This document shows, piece after piece, positions 1-9,402 of a stretch of 62,901 bases of DNA. The translations under genes were made by a program, and so were the position numbers. The notes beneath the pieces were generated by a model, which was given only the letters and a program-made list of their open reading frames with translations, made no database searches and was not told the origin of the DNA. This DNA is from Thermobifida cellulosilytica TB100 (GTDB taxonomy: Bacteria; Actinomycetota; Actinomycetes; Streptosporangiales; Streptosporangiaceae): NCBI RefSeq assembly GCF_001517975.1, contig NZ_KQ950189.1, positions 13,232-76,132 on the forward strand, read 5' to 3'. How positions within the stretch are numbered: position 1 is the stretch's first letter; the number at the start of each line of letters is the position of its first letter.

Positions 1-1966
1 CCGGGGAGAGCAGCAGCAGGGCCTCGGCGGACAGCGTGGGGTTGACGATCTCGGAGCGGTTGATGCCCGCTTCCAGCAGCCACAGCGACGGGTGCAGGAA
101 CAGCTCCAGCGTCCACGGCAGCAGCAGCACCAGCGGGGTGACCAGGCTGATGGCCAGGCTGACGTGCAGGCGGCGGCCGAGGTGGCCGAAGGCGACCGCG
201 ATGAGCACCCCGGTGACCAGGGCCAGGGCCCACACCAGCGGCACGAACGCCATGAGCAGGGCCAGGGCCAGGCCGAGCGCCCAGGCGGCGCGGCGGGACC
301 GGCGCGGGTTGAGGGTGAGCACCCGGGTGATGAGCAGGCCCAGCACCGGGAAGAGCGCGTGGACCAGGGCGGTGCCGACGCGTCCCTGCGAGATCGCCCC
401 GGTGGCCACGGGCAGCAGCGCGTAGGAGGCCGCCATCCACAGTTGGGCGGGGCGGTAGCGCAGCACCCGGCGGGCCAGCCGGTAGGCGGTGAACCCGGCC
501 AGCGGCACGCAGCCGAGCAGGATGCCGAGGACCGCCAGCCACGGCTTGCCGAAGGCGAGGGTGGACAGCAGGGCGAGCACGGCGAGGTAGGGCGGGGCCA
601 CCGCGTCGGAGCCGACCCCGACGTCGTGCCAGCTCGCCAGGTACATCGCCCACAGGTCCGAGGCGCCGCCCCACACCGGCGGCAGGGCGCCTCCGGCGAG
701 CCGGCCGCCCAGCAGCAGGCTCCGTCCGGCGACGAGGGAGACCACCGTGAGGCCGGTGATGAGCAGCACGGCGGGGTTGGTGATGGCCCGGCGCAGCAGC
801 CCGGAGTCGTCGCGCAGCGGATCGTCGTCGTCCTCGGCCCGGGGGGCCACGGTGACCGCCTGGTGCCGTCCCGCCCCGTCCAGGGGGGTGGGGTCGCCGC
901 TGAGGAGGTTGGCGACGGCCTCGGTGAACTGGCGCAGGGCCACGCCGCGCGCCATGAACGGCCGGATGGCGCTGTAGGTGCGGCGGCGGCCCTTGCGCCG
1001 CCTGATCCTGGCCGCCAGCAGCCGGAACGGCATGACGAAGAACACCGAGGTGATGGCCGCGGCCTCGTCGAGGGCGTTGGCGGGCTGCTTGGCGACCAGG
1101 TAGGTGAGCACGCGCAGCGCCGAGGCGAAGGAGTTGCGCAGCAGCGCGGCCACCATCGCGCCCGTGGGCAGGTTGGCGAGCAGCACGTAGAGGGCGTTGC
1201 GCCGGTCGACGCGGCGGGGGTGGTCGCCGGTGGCGTGGATGCGGCGGCGGCGCCGGGCGGCGGCCTCGGCGTGGTAGGCGACGGCCTCGGTGACGATGAG
1301 GACCCGGTGGCCCGCGCCGCCGACCCGCCAGCAGAAGTCGATGTCGTCGCGGAACAGCCGCAGGGAGCGGTCGAACCCGCCGAGCTCCTCCCACACGTCC
1401 CGGCGGATCAGCATCCCGGCGCTGGAGACCGCCAGGACCTGCCGGGTGCCGTCGTGCTGCCCGTGGTCGAACTCGGAGGACTCCAGCCCGGTCTCGCGGC
1501 GTCCCGCGCCGTCGATGGTGACGCCGACCTCCACCAGGAGTCTTCGGTCGAACCAGTCGCGCAGTTTGGGGCCCAGGACGGCGGCGCGCGGGTTGTCGTC
1601 GGCCGCGGCGAGGAGCTGTTGCAGGGCGTCCGGTTCGGGGGTGCAGTCGTCGTGGATCAGCCAGATCCACTCGACGGTCCCCTCTGTTCCGGCGAGTCCG
1701 GAACGGGAGCGCGGATGGTCCAGGGCCGCCTGGATGGCTTCTCCGTAGCCGGTGTTCCGGGGGAGAGTGAGGATCGACTCGGAGTTGAGGTACTCGGCGA
1801 GAATGGCACCGCTGCGGTCACGGCTTCCGGTGTCCACTCCGATGACCCGCTGCACCGGTCGGACCTGGGAGCGGAGCGCCTCCAGGGTTTCGGGCAGCCA
1901 GCGGGCACCGTCGTGGGTGACCACGACGGCGGTGACGATGTGCCGAGCGGAGTCCAGGGGTAACAC
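1..1966 (-). CDS. Large membrane glycosyltransferase, GT2 family (3' end outside window)
   Basis: Reading frame open from a GTG at 1966 to the window edge, about 655 codons, so the C-terminus is missing. The N-terminal ~250 residues are a GT-A fold family 2 glycosyltransferase: VTAVVVTHDGARWLPETL near the start, a GVDTGSRDRS segment, the metal-binding region as IHDDCTPEPD and a later FRDDIDFCWR motif. After residue ~300 the protein becomes a series of hydrophobic segments, typical of the ~1,000-residue actinobacterial GT2 proteins with a polytopic membrane C-terminal half. It probably transfers a sugar at the cytoplasmic membrane face for an envelope glycan; donor and acceptor cannot be read from sequence. 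The start was chosen because a GAGG sequence lies about 10 bases upstream and the domain begins 10 residues in. whiB lies upstream on the same strand but has its own terminator. Confidence 0.85.
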   Translation of the reverse strand, partial: MLPLDSARHIVTAVVVTHDGARWLPETLEALRSQVRPVQRVIGVDTGSRDRSGAILAEYLNSESILTLPRNTGYGEAIQAALDHPRSRSGLAGTEGTVEWIWLIHDDCTPEPDALQQLLAAADDNPRAAVLGPKLRDWFDRRLLVEVGVTIDGAGRRETGLESSEFDHGQHDGTRQVLAVSSAGMLIRRDVWEELGGFDRSLRLFRDDIDFCWRVGGAGHRVLIVTEAVAYHAEAAARRRRRIHATGDHPRRVDRRNALYVLLANLPTGAMVAALLRNSFASALRVLTYLVAKQPANALDEAAAITSVFFVMPFRLLAARIRRRKGRRRTYSAIRPFMARGVALRQFTEAVANLLSGDPTPLDGAGRHQAVTVAPRAEDDDDPLRDDSGLLRRAITNPAVLLITGLTVVSLVAGRSLLLGGRLAGGALPPVWGGASDLWAMYLASWHDVGVGSDAVAPPYLAVLALLSTLAFGKPWLAVLGILLGCVPLAGFTAYRLARRVLRYRPAQLWMAASYALLPVATGAISQGRVGTALVHALFPVLGLLITRVLTLNPRRSRRAAWALGLALALLMAFVPLVWALALVTGVLIAVAFGHLGRRLHVSLAISLVTPLVLLLPWTLELFLHPSLWLLEAGINRSEIVNPTLSAEALLLLSP

Positions 1967-2156
1967 TGCTGGTGCTCGCCTCAGAAGTTCGTGAAATGGG
2001 ACAAAAAGGCTATTGCGGTCAGGCCGCTACCGGAGGATCACGATACGCCACTCACGCCTTCTCCGGGGACCCTCCGCCCGCAGCAACCCCGCCCCGGCAC
2101 GGGCCGTCCCTTCCGCCCTCCCGGAAAACCGGACAGGTAAAGAACCGACAAAAAAG

Positions 2157-2191
2157 GCGTGCGCCCCGGACAAAAAAACCGGGGCGCACGC
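2157..2191 (-). terminator. Rho-independent terminator of whiB
   Basis: Perfect 13-bp inverted repeat, gcgtgcgccccgg (2157-2169) and its complement (2179-2191), with a 9-base loop. On the minus strand it is followed by a run of T residues (2156-2149 side). It begins 17 bases after the whiB stop codon. Confidence 0.85.
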
Positions 2192-2207
2192 CACGACGTG
2201 CCGCGAC

Positions 2208-2495
2208 CTAGACCGCTCCGGAGGAGAAATCGAAATCCTGTCCCGCGGCCTTCTTGAGGCGGCGCCGCTCACGCTCGGAGAGGCCGCCCCAGATACCGAA
2301 GCGTTCGTCATGCTCCAGCGCGTATTCCAGACATTCCGCCCGCACCTCGCACGAGTGGCAGACCTTCTTGGCCTCCCTGGTCGAGCCGCCCTTCTCGGGG
2401 AAGAACGCCTCAGGATCGGTCTGCGCACACAGCGCACGCTCCTGCCAGCCCAGGTCTTCGCCTGGACCGTGCGCCAGCGGGATAACCTCGCTCAT
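2208..2495 (-). CDS. whiB: WhiB transcription factor (WhiB/WhmD class)
   Basis: 95-residue WhiB-like protein. Family members bind a [4Fe-4S] cluster through four cysteines and contact the region 4 domain of the principal sigma factor to control sporulation or septation genes. The cysteines are at 23, 46, 49 and 55 (C-x22-C-x2-C-x5-C), followed by GIWGG at 67-71 and a basic tail (RERRRLKKA). The PEAFFPEKGGSTREAKKVC stretch is that of Streptomyces WhiB and mycobacterial WhiB2/WhmD, so I assign that subfamily rather than WhiB1/3/7. The ATG at 2495 is preferred over a GTG six bases upstream because a full GGAGG (2505-2501) sits five bases before the ATG and overlaps that GTG. It is a single-gene transcript with a promoter near 2570-2598 and its own terminator. 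Confidence 0.95.
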   Translation of the reverse strand: MSEVIPLAHGPGEDLGWQERALCAQTDPEAFFPEKGGSTREAKKVCHSCEVRAECLEYALEHDERFGIWGGLSERERRRLKKAAGQDFDFSSGAV

Positions 2496-2568
2496 GCGCA
2501 CCTCCTATTGCCCCCCTGGATGTACCCTCCCTTTACGACCCCCGGGAGGGTGGAATCACACCTTAGAA

Positions 2569-2598
2569 ATTACACGCGTGGTCTCCGCTATGCGTCAA
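2569..2598 (-). promoter_or_regulatory. Probable whiB promoter
   Basis: Minus-strand TTGACG (2598-2593), an 18-base spacer and TGTAAT (2574-2569). This predicts a leader of about 65 bases. The leader contains a small inverted repeat, ccctcc/ggaggg, around 2526-2552. Confidence 0.5.
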
Positions 2599-2711
2599 CC
2601 GCGTTAGCTGGTAATCCCCTGAATATCATGTAACAAACAAGCTTCCGAGTACGGTCACACCCATCCAGGGGATTGTCCCGTCCTTTTCGTCAGTGTTCGG
2701 GGGGAAGGAGG

Positions 2712-4142
2712 TCAGGCCCGGTTGTCGTCCCGGTACTGGCCGGGCCACGAGTCGCCGGCCTCCGACCCGGGGCGCTGCTGGTCGGCGGGGTAGCCGCCGG
2801 AGGAGGGGTCGTAGGGCTGGGCGGGGTAGCCGCCGGTCCGGTACTGGCCGTGGTCGTAGGGCTGGTTCCCGCCGCTCTGGCTGTCGGTCGCCCCGGCCGC
2901 GGGCTGCGACCAGCCGTGCTGGATCGCCTCCTGGGCCGCACGCTCCTCGGCGACGGCGTCGGCGTCGCGCGGGAGCGGGTAGGAGCCCGACGCGTCGTCG
3001 GAGACCGCGGGCTGCACCAGGGTGGCCTCGGAGTCGCCGGCGGTGTATCCGGGCTGCTGGTACTGCTGGCCGTAGGCGGACTGGTCGTAACCCGCAGCCT
3101 GCTGACCACCGCTCTGCGAATACGCAGCCTGGTCGTAGCCCTGCTGCTGGTACTGCTGGCCGTAGGCGGACTGGTCGTAACCCGCAGCCTGCTGACCACC
3201 GCTCTGCGAGTACCCAGCCTGGTCGTAGCCCTGCTGCTGGTACTGCTGGCCGTAGGCGGACTGGTCGTAACCCGCAGCCTGCTGACCACCGCTCTGCGAA
3301 TACGCAGCCTGGTCGTAACCCTGCTGCTGGTACTGCTGGCCGTAGGCGGACTGGTCGTAACCCGCAGCCTGCTGACCACCGCTCTGCGAATACGCAGCCT
3401 GGTCGTAGCCCTGCTGCTGGTACTGCTGGCCGTAGGCGGACTGGTCGTAACCCGCAGCCTGCTGACCACCGCTCTGCGCGGTGGCGGGCTGGGCCTGGGT
3501 GTAGGCGTCGCCCTGCTGCTGCCAGGCGCCGGTCTGCGCGGTGGCGGGCTGGGCCTGGGTGTAGCTGTCGCCCTGCTGCTGCCAGGCGCCGGTCTGCGCG
3601 GAGGGCTGGGCGCCGGTGAGGTAGCCGGGCTGCTGCTGGGCGAAGGAGGGCTGCGCGCCGGTCGGGTAGGCCTGGGCGGCCGAGGCGCGGGGGACCAGGG
3701 TGGGGTCGTTGAAGACCCGGAGCAGGAACAGCCCGGCGAAGACCACCACCGTCAGGAAGGCACCGGTGGTGAAGAAGTGCTGGAAGGCGCTGGCGAGGAA
3801 GCCGTAGCCGCCGTAGACGACGAAGCCCATGATGAGCGAGATCACCCCGAGGAGCGCGCCCACGCCCAGTTCGATCATCGCCATCATCACGATGCCGAAG
3901 GCGCGCGGCGAGCGGTTGGGGCCGGTCAGGATGAGCGCCACGGCGGCCAGGACCATCGCGACGGTGCCGGGGCCGAGGACGGCGTCGCGGATGTCCACGA
4001 ACGCTCCGGAGACTCCGCCCATGCCCGTGCCCGACTCCCCGCCGAAGACGTAGATCAGTGCGCCGAGCTGGATCGCCGCCACGGCACCGAGGAGCGCCCA
4101 GGCGGCCGGCTCGCGCAACCGTTGGATCGATTCGTTGTTCAA
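2712..4142 (-). CDS. Four-helix membrane protein with Gln/Tyr/Gly-rich tandem-repeat tail
   Basis: 476-residue protein of unknown function. The N-terminal ~190 residues contain four clear membrane segments (for example AAWALLGAVAAIQLGALIYV and AFLTVVVFAGLFLLRVF). The remaining ~280 residues are low complexity and rich in Q, Y, G, S and A. First come two copies of a 20-residue unit (GAWQQQGD-YTQAQPATA), then nearly five copies of a 30-residue unit containing YGQQYQQQGYDQ and YSQSGGQQAAGYDQS, then an acidic end. The tail is presumably cytoplasmic. The start is a TTG at 4142: GGAGGGG lies eight bases upstream, the membrane segment begins shortly after, and the longer upstream reading has no RBS. 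It is divergent from cofD. The membrane part is reminiscent of small actinobacterial integral membrane proteins; I cannot name a family. Confidence 0.8.
   Translation of the reverse strand: MNNESIQRLREPAAWALLGAVAAIQLGALIYVFGGESGTGMGGVSGAFVDIRDAVLGPGTVAMVLAAVALILTGPNRSPRAFGIVMMAMIELGVGALLGVISLIMGFVVYGGYGFLASAFQHFFTTGAFLTVVVFAGLFLLRVFNDPTLVPRASAAQAYPTGAQPSFAQQQPGYLTGAQPSAQTGAWQQQGDSYTQAQPATAQTGAWQQQGDAYTQAQPATAQSGGQQAAGYDQSAYGQQYQQQGYDQAAYSQSGGQQAAGYDQSAYGQQYQQQGYDQAAYSQSGGQQAAGYDQSAYGQQYQQQGYDQAGYSQSGGQQAAGYDQSAYGQQYQQQGYDQAAYSQSGGQQAAGYDQSAYGQQYQQPGYTAGDSEATLVQPAVSDDASGSYPLPRDADAVAEERAAQEAIQHGWSQPAAGATDSQSGGNQPYDHGQYRTGGYPAQPYDPSSGGYPADQQRPGSEAGDSWPGQYRDDNRA
3052..3478. repeat. 90-bp tandem repeat, about 4.7 copies, in frame
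   Basis: The segment beginning tactgctggccgtaggcgga recurs at 3061, 3151, 3241, 3331 and 3421, exactly 90 bp apart. Copies differ at only a few bases (tacgcagcct versus tacccagcct, tcgtagcc versus tcgtaacc). Each unit encodes 30 residues of the repeat tail of the membrane protein. Confidence 0.95.
3478..3600. repeat. 60-bp tandem repeat, two copies, in frame
   Basis: Two adjacent 60-bp copies (3481-3540 and 3541-3600) differ at about two bases and encode a 20-residue GAWQQQGD-YTQAQPATA unit, distinct from the neighbouring 90-bp repeat. Confidence 0.95.
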
Positions 4143-4343
4143 GAGAGGTTCCCCTCCGCAGGCTGCTTCTTGTCGCGTCGGTGGAAGCTTTGCATATCGC
4201 TGGTGCGCCTCAGGAATCCCGACAGGAAGGTCTCGGGAGGCCACGGCCTGAACGTCGCCCGACATGCCACACCTGTACGCGTCCGTGTCCGCGGCAGCAC
4301 TGGCACGCGACACCGCAGAGCGCGGCACACGTTCCCAGACTGC

Positions 4344-4349
4344 CAGACT
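4344..4349 (+). promoter_or_regulatory. -10 element for a leaderless cofD transcript
   Basis: CAGACT lies seven bases before the cofD ATG and no Shine-Dalgarno sequence precedes it. The spacing places the transcription start at or next to the start codon. Confidence 0.45.
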
Positions 4350-4356
4350 TGACCCT

Positions 4357-5325
4357 ATGCGGATAGTCGTACTGGCTGGCGGCATCGGTGGCGCACGGTT
4401 CCTCCGAGGCCTCAAAGACGCCCTTCACAACCGTGCTGACCAGGCCGAATCCCAGAACTCCATCACAGTGGTCGGAAACACCGGGGACGACATCACCCTT
4501 TTCGGTCTGCGCGTATGTCCCGATCTGGACACTGTGATGTACACCCTGGGCGGCGGGATCAACGAGGAGCAGGGCTGGGGACGCGCCGACGAGACCTTCT
4601 CGGTCCGTGAGGAACTCATAGCCTACGGTATGCAGCCGCAGTGGTTCGGTCTGGGCGACCGGGACGTGGCTACCCACATCGTGCGCTCCCAGATGCTGGC
4701 GGCCGGGTACCCGCTCTCGGCGATCACCGAGGCGCTGTGCGACCGCTGGAAGCCGGGGGTGCGGCTGCTGCCGATGACCGACGACCAGGTGGAGACGCAC
4801 GTCGTGGTGGCGGACGGTGCGGGCCGCCGCGCCATCCACTTCCAGGAGTGGTGGGTGCGCCACCGCGCGCAGATCCCCGCGGAGTCGTTCGTGAGCGTGG
4901 GGGCCGACACGGCCGAGCCGGCACCCGGGGTGCTGGCCGCCATCGAGGAGGCCGACTTCGTCCTGTTCCCGCCCTCCAACCCGGTGGTGAGCATCGGCTC
5001 CATCCTCGGCATCCCCGGCATCCGGGAGGCGGTGGCCGCCAAGACCGTGGTGGGGGTCTCCCCCATCATCGGCGGCGCCCCGGTGCGGGGCATGGCCGAC
5101 GCCTGCCTGCGCACGATCGGCGTGGAGACCAGCGCCCGGGCCGTGGCCGAGCACTACGGGTCCGACCTGCTGGACGGCTGGCTGGTGGACGAGGCCGACG
5201 CCGACACCGTGGTGGAGGGGGTGGAGGTGCGCGCCCTGCCGCTCTACATGAGCGATCCGGAGCGCACCGCGGCCATCGCGCGCGCCGCCGTGGACCTCGC
5301 CGTCGAACTGGGGGAGAAGTCATGA
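4357..5325 (+). CDS. cofD: 2-phospho-L-lactate transferase CofD/FbiA (F420 biosynthesis)
   Basis: 322-residue CofD/FbiA. It joins the phospho-lactyl or phosphoenolpyruvyl moiety of a GDP-activated donor (LPPG/EPPG) to the deazaflavin Fo, giving F420-0 or dehydro-F420-0 in the cytoplasm. The N-terminus [19 protein letters not shown] is the diagnostic nucleotide-binding motif; later family signatures include [15 protein letters not shown] and the Pro/Ser-rich [14 protein letters not shown]. Length matches the family (~320-330). The ATG at 4357 is used because the motif starts at once; a longer reading from 4264 would add 31 unconserved residues. The stop overlaps the fbiB start by four bases (ATGA), so the two are translationally coupled. 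A leaderless promoter is likely. Confidence 0.95.
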   Translation: MRIVVLAGGIGGARFLRGLKDALHNRADQAESQNSITVVGNTGDDITLFGLRVCPDLDTVMYTLGGGINEEQGWGRADETFSVREELIAYGMQPQWFGLGDRDVATHIVRSQMLAAGYPLSAITEALCDRWKPGVRLLPMTDDQVETHVVVADGAGRRAIHFQEWWVRHRAQIPAESFVSVGADTAEPAPGVLAAIEEADFVLFPPSNPVVSIGSILGIPGIREAVAAKTVVGVSPIIGGAPVRGMADACLRTIGVETSARAVAEHYGSDLLDGWLVDEADADTVVEGVEVRALPLYMSDPERTAAIARAAVDLAVELGEKS

Positions 5326-6593
5326 TCACGGTCCTGGGCGTCGAGGGGCTGCCCGAGGTGCGCCCCGGGGACGACCTCGCCGCGCTGATCGCGGAGCGGG
5401 CCGAGCTCGCCGACGGCGACGTGCTCGTCGTCACCTCCAAGGTCGTCAGCAAGGCCGAGGGCCGCCTGCGCCGGATGGGCCGCGAGGAGGCCGTGGCGGC
5501 CGAGACCGTGCGCGTGGTGGCCCGCCGGGACAGCACCCGCATCGTGCAGACCCGGCACGGCCTGGTGATGGCGGCGGCCGGGGTGGACTCCTCCAACGTG
5601 GAGCCGGGGCACGTGCTGCTGCTGCCCGAGGACCCGGACGCGTCGGCGCGGCGCATCCGCGCGGGACTGCGCGAACGCCTGGGGGTGCGGGTCGCCGTCA
5701 TCGTCTCCGACACCTTCGGGCGCCCGTGGCGGGTGGGGCAGACCGACATCGCGATCGGCGCCGCCGGGATCGCCGCGCTGGAGGACCTGCGGGGGCGGCG
5801 CGACACCCACGGCAACGTGCTGGAGGTGACGCTGAACGCGGTCGCCGACGAGATCGCCTCGGCCGGGGAGCTGGTCAAGGGGAAGACGTCGGGGGTCCCG
5901 GTGGCGGTGGTCCGCGGCCTGGGCCACCTGGTCACCGACGACGACGGCGAGGGGGCGCGCGTCCTGGTCCGCCCCGCCGACAAGGACATGTTCCGCTACG
6001 GCTCCCGGGACGTGCTGTTCGCGCGCCGCACCGTCCGCGAGTTCACCGACGCGCCGGTGGACCCGGAGGCGGTGCGCCGCGCGGTGGCCGCCGCGATCGC
6101 CGCGCCCGCCCCGCACCACACCACGCCGTGGCGCTTCGTGCTGGTGGAGTCCGCGGCCGAGCGCACGCGGCTGCTGGACGCGATGCTGGACGCCTGGGTG
6201 GCGGACCTGCGCGCGGACGGGTTGTCCGAGGAGCGGATCGCGCGGCGGACCCGCCGCGGCGACGTGCTGCGGCGCGCCCCCTACCTGGTGGTGCCGTGCC
6301 TGGTGGCCGACGGCGCGCACGCCTACCCGGACGAGCGCCGCTCCGCCGCGGAGCGCGCCATGTTCCTGGTGGCCATGGGCGCGGGCGTGCAGAACCTGCT
6401 GGTGGCCCTGGCCGTGGAGGGCCTGGGCTCGGCGTGGGTGTCGTCCACGCTGTTCTGCCCCGACGTGGTCCGCCGGGTGCTGTCCCTGCCCGACGACTGG
6501 GAGCCGATGGGCGCGGTGGCGGTCGGGCACCCCGCGGCCCCGCCGAAGGAGCGCCCGCCCCGCGACCCGGCGGCGTTCATCGAGGTGCGGTGA
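5322..6593 (+). CDS. fbiB: Coenzyme F420:L-glutamate ligase FbiB, with nitroreductase-like domain
   Basis: 423-residue bifunctional protein. Residues 1 to ~225 are the CofE domain, which adds gamma-linked glutamates to F420-0 using GTP ([50 protein letters not shown]). Residues ~230-423 are an FMN-binding nitroreductase fold beginning [12 protein letters not shown]; in mycobacterial FbiB this domain reduces dehydro-F420-0. This is the normal actinobacterial fusion, longer than archaeal CofE (~250 residues). The start overlaps the cofD stop, with GGGGAGAAG as RBS inside cofD. A large hairpin follows the stop. Confidence 0.95.
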   Translation: MITVLGVEGLPEVRPGDDLAALIAERAELADGDVLVVTSKVVSKAEGRLRRMGREEAVAAETVRVVARRDSTRIVQTRHGLVMAAAGVDSSNVEPGHVLLLPEDPDASARRIRAGLRERLGVRVAVIVSDTFGRPWRVGQTDIAIGAAGIAALEDLRGRRDTHGNVLEVTLNAVADEIASAGELVKGKTSGVPVAVVRGLGHLVTDDDGEGARVLVRPADKDMFRYGSRDVLFARRTVREFTDAPVDPEAVRRAVAAAIAAPAPHHTTPWRFVLVESAAERTRLLDAMLDAWVADLRADGLSEERIARRTRRGDVLRRAPYLVVPCLVADGAHAYPDERRSAAERAMFLVAMGAGVQNLLVALAVEGLGSAWVSSTLFCPDVVRRVLSLPDDWEPMGAVAVGHPAAPPKERPPRDPAAFIEVR

Positions 6594-6594
6594 G

Positions 6595-6634
6595 CGCGGC
6601 CCCGGCCCCGCCGAGCGGCGGGGCCGGGGCCGCG
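6595..6634. terminator. Bidirectional hairpin between convergent fbiB and fbiC
   Basis: Seventeen-base perfect arms (6596-6612 and 6617-6633), extendable by one pair, with loop gagc. It lies immediately after the fbiB stop and just before the fbiC stop. It has no T tract, so it may act by structure alone. Confidence 0.7.
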
Positions 6635-6636
6635 GC

Positions 6637-9285
6637 TCAGACCACGGGCAGCCGGGTGCGGCGCAGGCTCGGGGCCACCCCGTCGTGGGCCTCGGCCACG
6701 GCGCGGCGCTCGGCGGGCACCTCGCGGTAGAGGGTGTCGCGCTGCCGCAGCGGGCGCCCGGTCGGCTCCACCATGGCGCGGATCTCGCTGATGGTCTTGA
6801 ACGAGCCGTTGTCGGAGCCCGCCATGCGGCTGATGGTCTCCTCCATCAGGGTGCCGCCGACGTCGTTGACGCCGCCGTTGAGGAGGCGGCGGCACTGCTC
6901 CTCCGACAGCTTCACCCACGAGCACTGGATGTTGTCGATCGCGCCGTGCAGCAGCAGCCGGGCCAGCGCGTGCACCGCCCGGTTCTCCCGCTCGGTGGGA
7001 CCGGTGCGCGACAGCCCGGCCAGGTAGATGGGCGTGTTGGTGTGCACGAACGGCAGCAGCACGAACTCGGTGAAGCCGGGGCGCCCGGTGCGCTCCAGGG
7101 CGCGCTCCTGGAGGGAGCGGATGAGCCGGATGTGCGCCACCCAGTGCTCGGGGGTGTCCACGTGCCCGTACATCATCGTGGCCGTGGTGGGGATGCCCAG
7201 TTCGTGCGCCGTGGTGATGACCTCGATCCACTGCGAGGTGGGCAGCTTGCCCTTGGTGAGCACCCAGCGCACGTCGTCGTCGAGGATCTCCGCGGCGGTG
7301 CCGGGCAGCGAGTCCAGCCCGGCCTCGCGCGCCCGCAGCAGCCACTCGCGCACCGGGAGGTCGGTGCGGGCCACGCCGTTCATCACCTCCATGGGGCTGA
7401 AGGCGTGGACGTGCATGTCCGGCGTCCGCTCCTTGACCGCCCGGGCGATGTCGAAGTAGGCGGTGCCGGGCAGGTCGGGGTGGATGCCGCCCTGCATGCA
7501 CACCTCGGTGGCGCCCGCCTCCCACGCCTCGGCGGCCCGGTCGGCGACCTGCTCCAGGGAGAGGGTGTAGGCGTCGGCGTCGGTGCGCCGCTGCGCGAAG
7601 GCGCAGAACCGGCAGCCGGTGTAGCAGACGTTGGTGAAGTTGATGTTGCGGGTGACGATGAAGGTCACCTCGTCGCCGACGGCGTCGCGGCGCACCCGGT
7701 CGGCGAGGTCGGCCAGCGCCTCCAGTTCCGGGCCGTGCGCGTACATCAGGGCCAGCGCCTCGTCGTCGGTGAGGGCGGCGGGGTCGCTCTCGGCACGGCG
7801 CAGGGCGGCGCGGATCTCCGGGTCGAAGCGGCGGGGCGCGCCCGTGCCGAGCGCGGGCCGCGCGATGCGCTGCCGCAGTTCGGACCAGTCGCCGTAGACG
7901 GCGTCGAAGTCGCTGCGCCGGTCGGTGCGGCGGCCCTCGGTGTCCACCTCCACGTGCAGTTCGGTGCGCCCGGCGGAGGCCATGCCCGCCTCGGGCTCCT
8001 GCCAGGGGAGCCCGGTGACGACGGCGTCGGCGCGCGCCAGCCCGGTGGCGGGGTCGGCGAGCGCGGCCACGTGCCCCAGCAGGCGCGGGTCGATCCACGG
8101 TTCGCCCTGGCGCACGTACTCGGGGTAGACGGTGAGGCGTTCCCGCAGCGTGAAGCCCGCCTCGGCGGTGCGTTCGGCGAGCGCGTCGATCTGCGGCCAG
8201 GGGCGCTCCGGGTTGACGTGGTCGGGGGTCAGCGGGGAGACGCCGCCCCAGTCGTCGATGCCCGCGCGCAGCATCAGCGCGAACTCGCCGCCGGTGCCCT
8301 CCTCCGGGGTCCCGCCCTCGGTGATGAGGTTGGGCGGGGCCTGGATGCGCGCCTTGGGCCCCAGCACGATGCGGGTGACGGCGATGGTGGCGGCCAGGTC
8401 CTCCAGTTCGGCGTCGGGCCGGTCGCGCATCGCGGTGTCCGGCTTGGCGCGGAAGTTCTGGACGATGACTTCCTGGATCGCGTTGTACTCGCGGGCCGTC
8501 CTGCGGATGGCGAAGATCGAGTCGACGCGTTCGGCGAGGGTCTCGCCGATGCCGATGAGGATCCCGGTGGTGAAGGGGACGGCGGAGCGTCCGGCGTCCT
8601 CCAGGACGCGCAGCCGCACCGCGGGGTCCTTGTCTGGGCTGCCGTAGTGGACCTGGCCGCGTTCGGTGAACAGCCGCGTGGAGGTGGTCTCCAGCATCAT
8701 CCCCATGGACGGGGCGACGGGCTTGAGCCGCTGGAAGTCGCTCCAGGTGAGCACCCCGGGGTTGAGGTGCGGCAGCAGGCCGGTCTCCTCCAGCACCAGG
8801 ATGGCCATGGCGCGCACGTAGGAGAGGGTGTCGTCGTAGCCGCGCTCGTCGAGCCACTGCCGGGCCTGCGGCCAGCGGTCCTCGGGCCGGTCGCCGAGGG
8901 TGAACAGCGCCTCCTTGCAGCCGAGGGCGGCGCCCTCGCGGGCGATGGCGAGGACCTCGTCGGGGGAGAGGTAGGGGGCGGGCAGCTTCGCGGGGGCGGT
9001 GGCGAAGGTGCAGTAGTGGCAGCGGTCCCGGCACAGCCTGGTCAGGGGGATGAAGACCTTGCGGCTGTAGGTGATGACACCGGGGCGTCCGGCTGCGGCC
9101 AGCCCTGCGTCGCGGATGCGCGAGGCGTGGTCGAGCAGGGCCTCCAGATCGTCGCCGCGGGCGTGCAGCAGGACCTCGGCTTCGGTCAGGTCCAGCGGTT
9201 TGCCGTCTCTGACCCGGGCCAGTGCACGCCGCATGGCGGCGGCCGAGGGGACCGCTTCCTTGTTCCCGTTTCCAGAACCACTCAT
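6637..9285 (-). CDS. fbiC: FO synthase FbiC (fused CofG and CofH radical SAM domains)
   Basis: 882-residue FO synthase, which builds the deazaflavin Fo from tyrosine and 5-amino-6-ribitylamino-uracil. It contains two radical SAM modules in CofG-CofH order. The first cluster motif is C85-x3-C89-x2-C92 (CRDRCHYC) and the second C554-x3-C558-x2-C561 (CYTGCRFC). Archaea and cyanobacteria usually carry these as two genes; the fusion is the actinobacterial form (~850-880 residues), so the gene looks complete. The ATG at 9285 has no Shine-Dalgarno but a TATTGT box six bases upstream, consistent with leaderless translation. With cofD and fbiB next door, only the guanylyltransferase FbiD is missing from the F420 set in this window. 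Confidence 0.97.
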   Translation of the reverse strand: MSGSGNGNKEAVPSAAAMRRALARVRDGKPLDLTEAEVLLHARGDDLEALLDHASRIRDAGLAAAGRPGVITYSRKVFIPLTRLCRDRCHYCTFATAPAKLPAPYLSPDEVLAIAREGAALGCKEALFTLGDRPEDRWPQARQWLDERGYDDTLSYVRAMAILVLEETGLLPHLNPGVLTWSDFQRLKPVAPSMGMMLETTSTRLFTERGQVHYGSPDKDPAVRLRVLEDAGRSAVPFTTGILIGIGETLAERVDSIFAIRRTAREYNAIQEVIVQNFRAKPDTAMRDRPDAELEDLAATIAVTRIVLGPKARIQAPPNLITEGGTPEEGTGGEFALMLRAGIDDWGGVSPLTPDHVNPERPWPQIDALAERTAEAGFTLRERLTVYPEYVRQGEPWIDPRLLGHVAALADPATGLARADAVVTGLPWQEPEAGMASAGRTELHVEVDTEGRRTDRRSDFDAVYGDWSELRQRIARPALGTGAPRRFDPEIRAALRRAESDPAALTDDEALALMYAHGPELEALADLADRVRRDAVGDEVTFIVTRNINFTNVCYTGCRFCAFAQRRTDADAYTLSLEQVADRAAEAWEAGATEVCMQGGIHPDLPGTAYFDIARAVKERTPDMHVHAFSPMEVMNGVARTDLPVREWLLRAREAGLDSLPGTAAEILDDDVRWVLTKGKLPTSQWIEVITTAHELGIPTTATMMYGHVDTPEHWVAHIRLIRSLQERALERTGRPGFTEFVLLPFVHTNTPIYLAGLSRTGPTERENRAVHALARLLLHGAIDNIQCSWVKLSEEQCRRLLNGGVNDVGGTLMEETISRMAGSDNGSFKTISEIRAMVEPTGRPLRQRDTLYREVPAERRAVAEAHDGVAPSLRRTRLPVV

Positions 9286-9291
9286 GGGCGC

Positions 9292-9297
9292 ACAATA
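9292..9297 (-). promoter_or_regulatory. -10 element for leaderless fbiC
   Basis: TATTGT on the minus strand, six bases before the fbiC ATG; no RBS between them. Confidence 0.55.
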
Positions 9298-9402
9298 CGC
9301 TCCGTGGCGCGCGTCACGAAGGCCCGGACCGCCCGTGTGTCCTGCTCGTCTCGCTCGGCGTGACCGCTCCTGTCGTGCCCGTGTCCGCCCCGCAGGTCCG
9401 GA

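Noticed and set aside
3052-3478. Regularly spaced 90-bp repeats that could suggest a CRISPR array
   Set aside because: The units are contiguous without variable spacers and are in frame within a protein-coding gene; no cas genes are present.
6685-9363. Plus-strand open frame of 892 codons opposite fbiC
   Set aside because: It mirrors fbiC codon by codon and encodes an Arg/Gly/Ala/His-rich sequence with no domain; GC-rich antisense frames stay open by chance. The same holds for 92-1963, 12454-15909, 16060-19071, 46509-48941 and similar frames.
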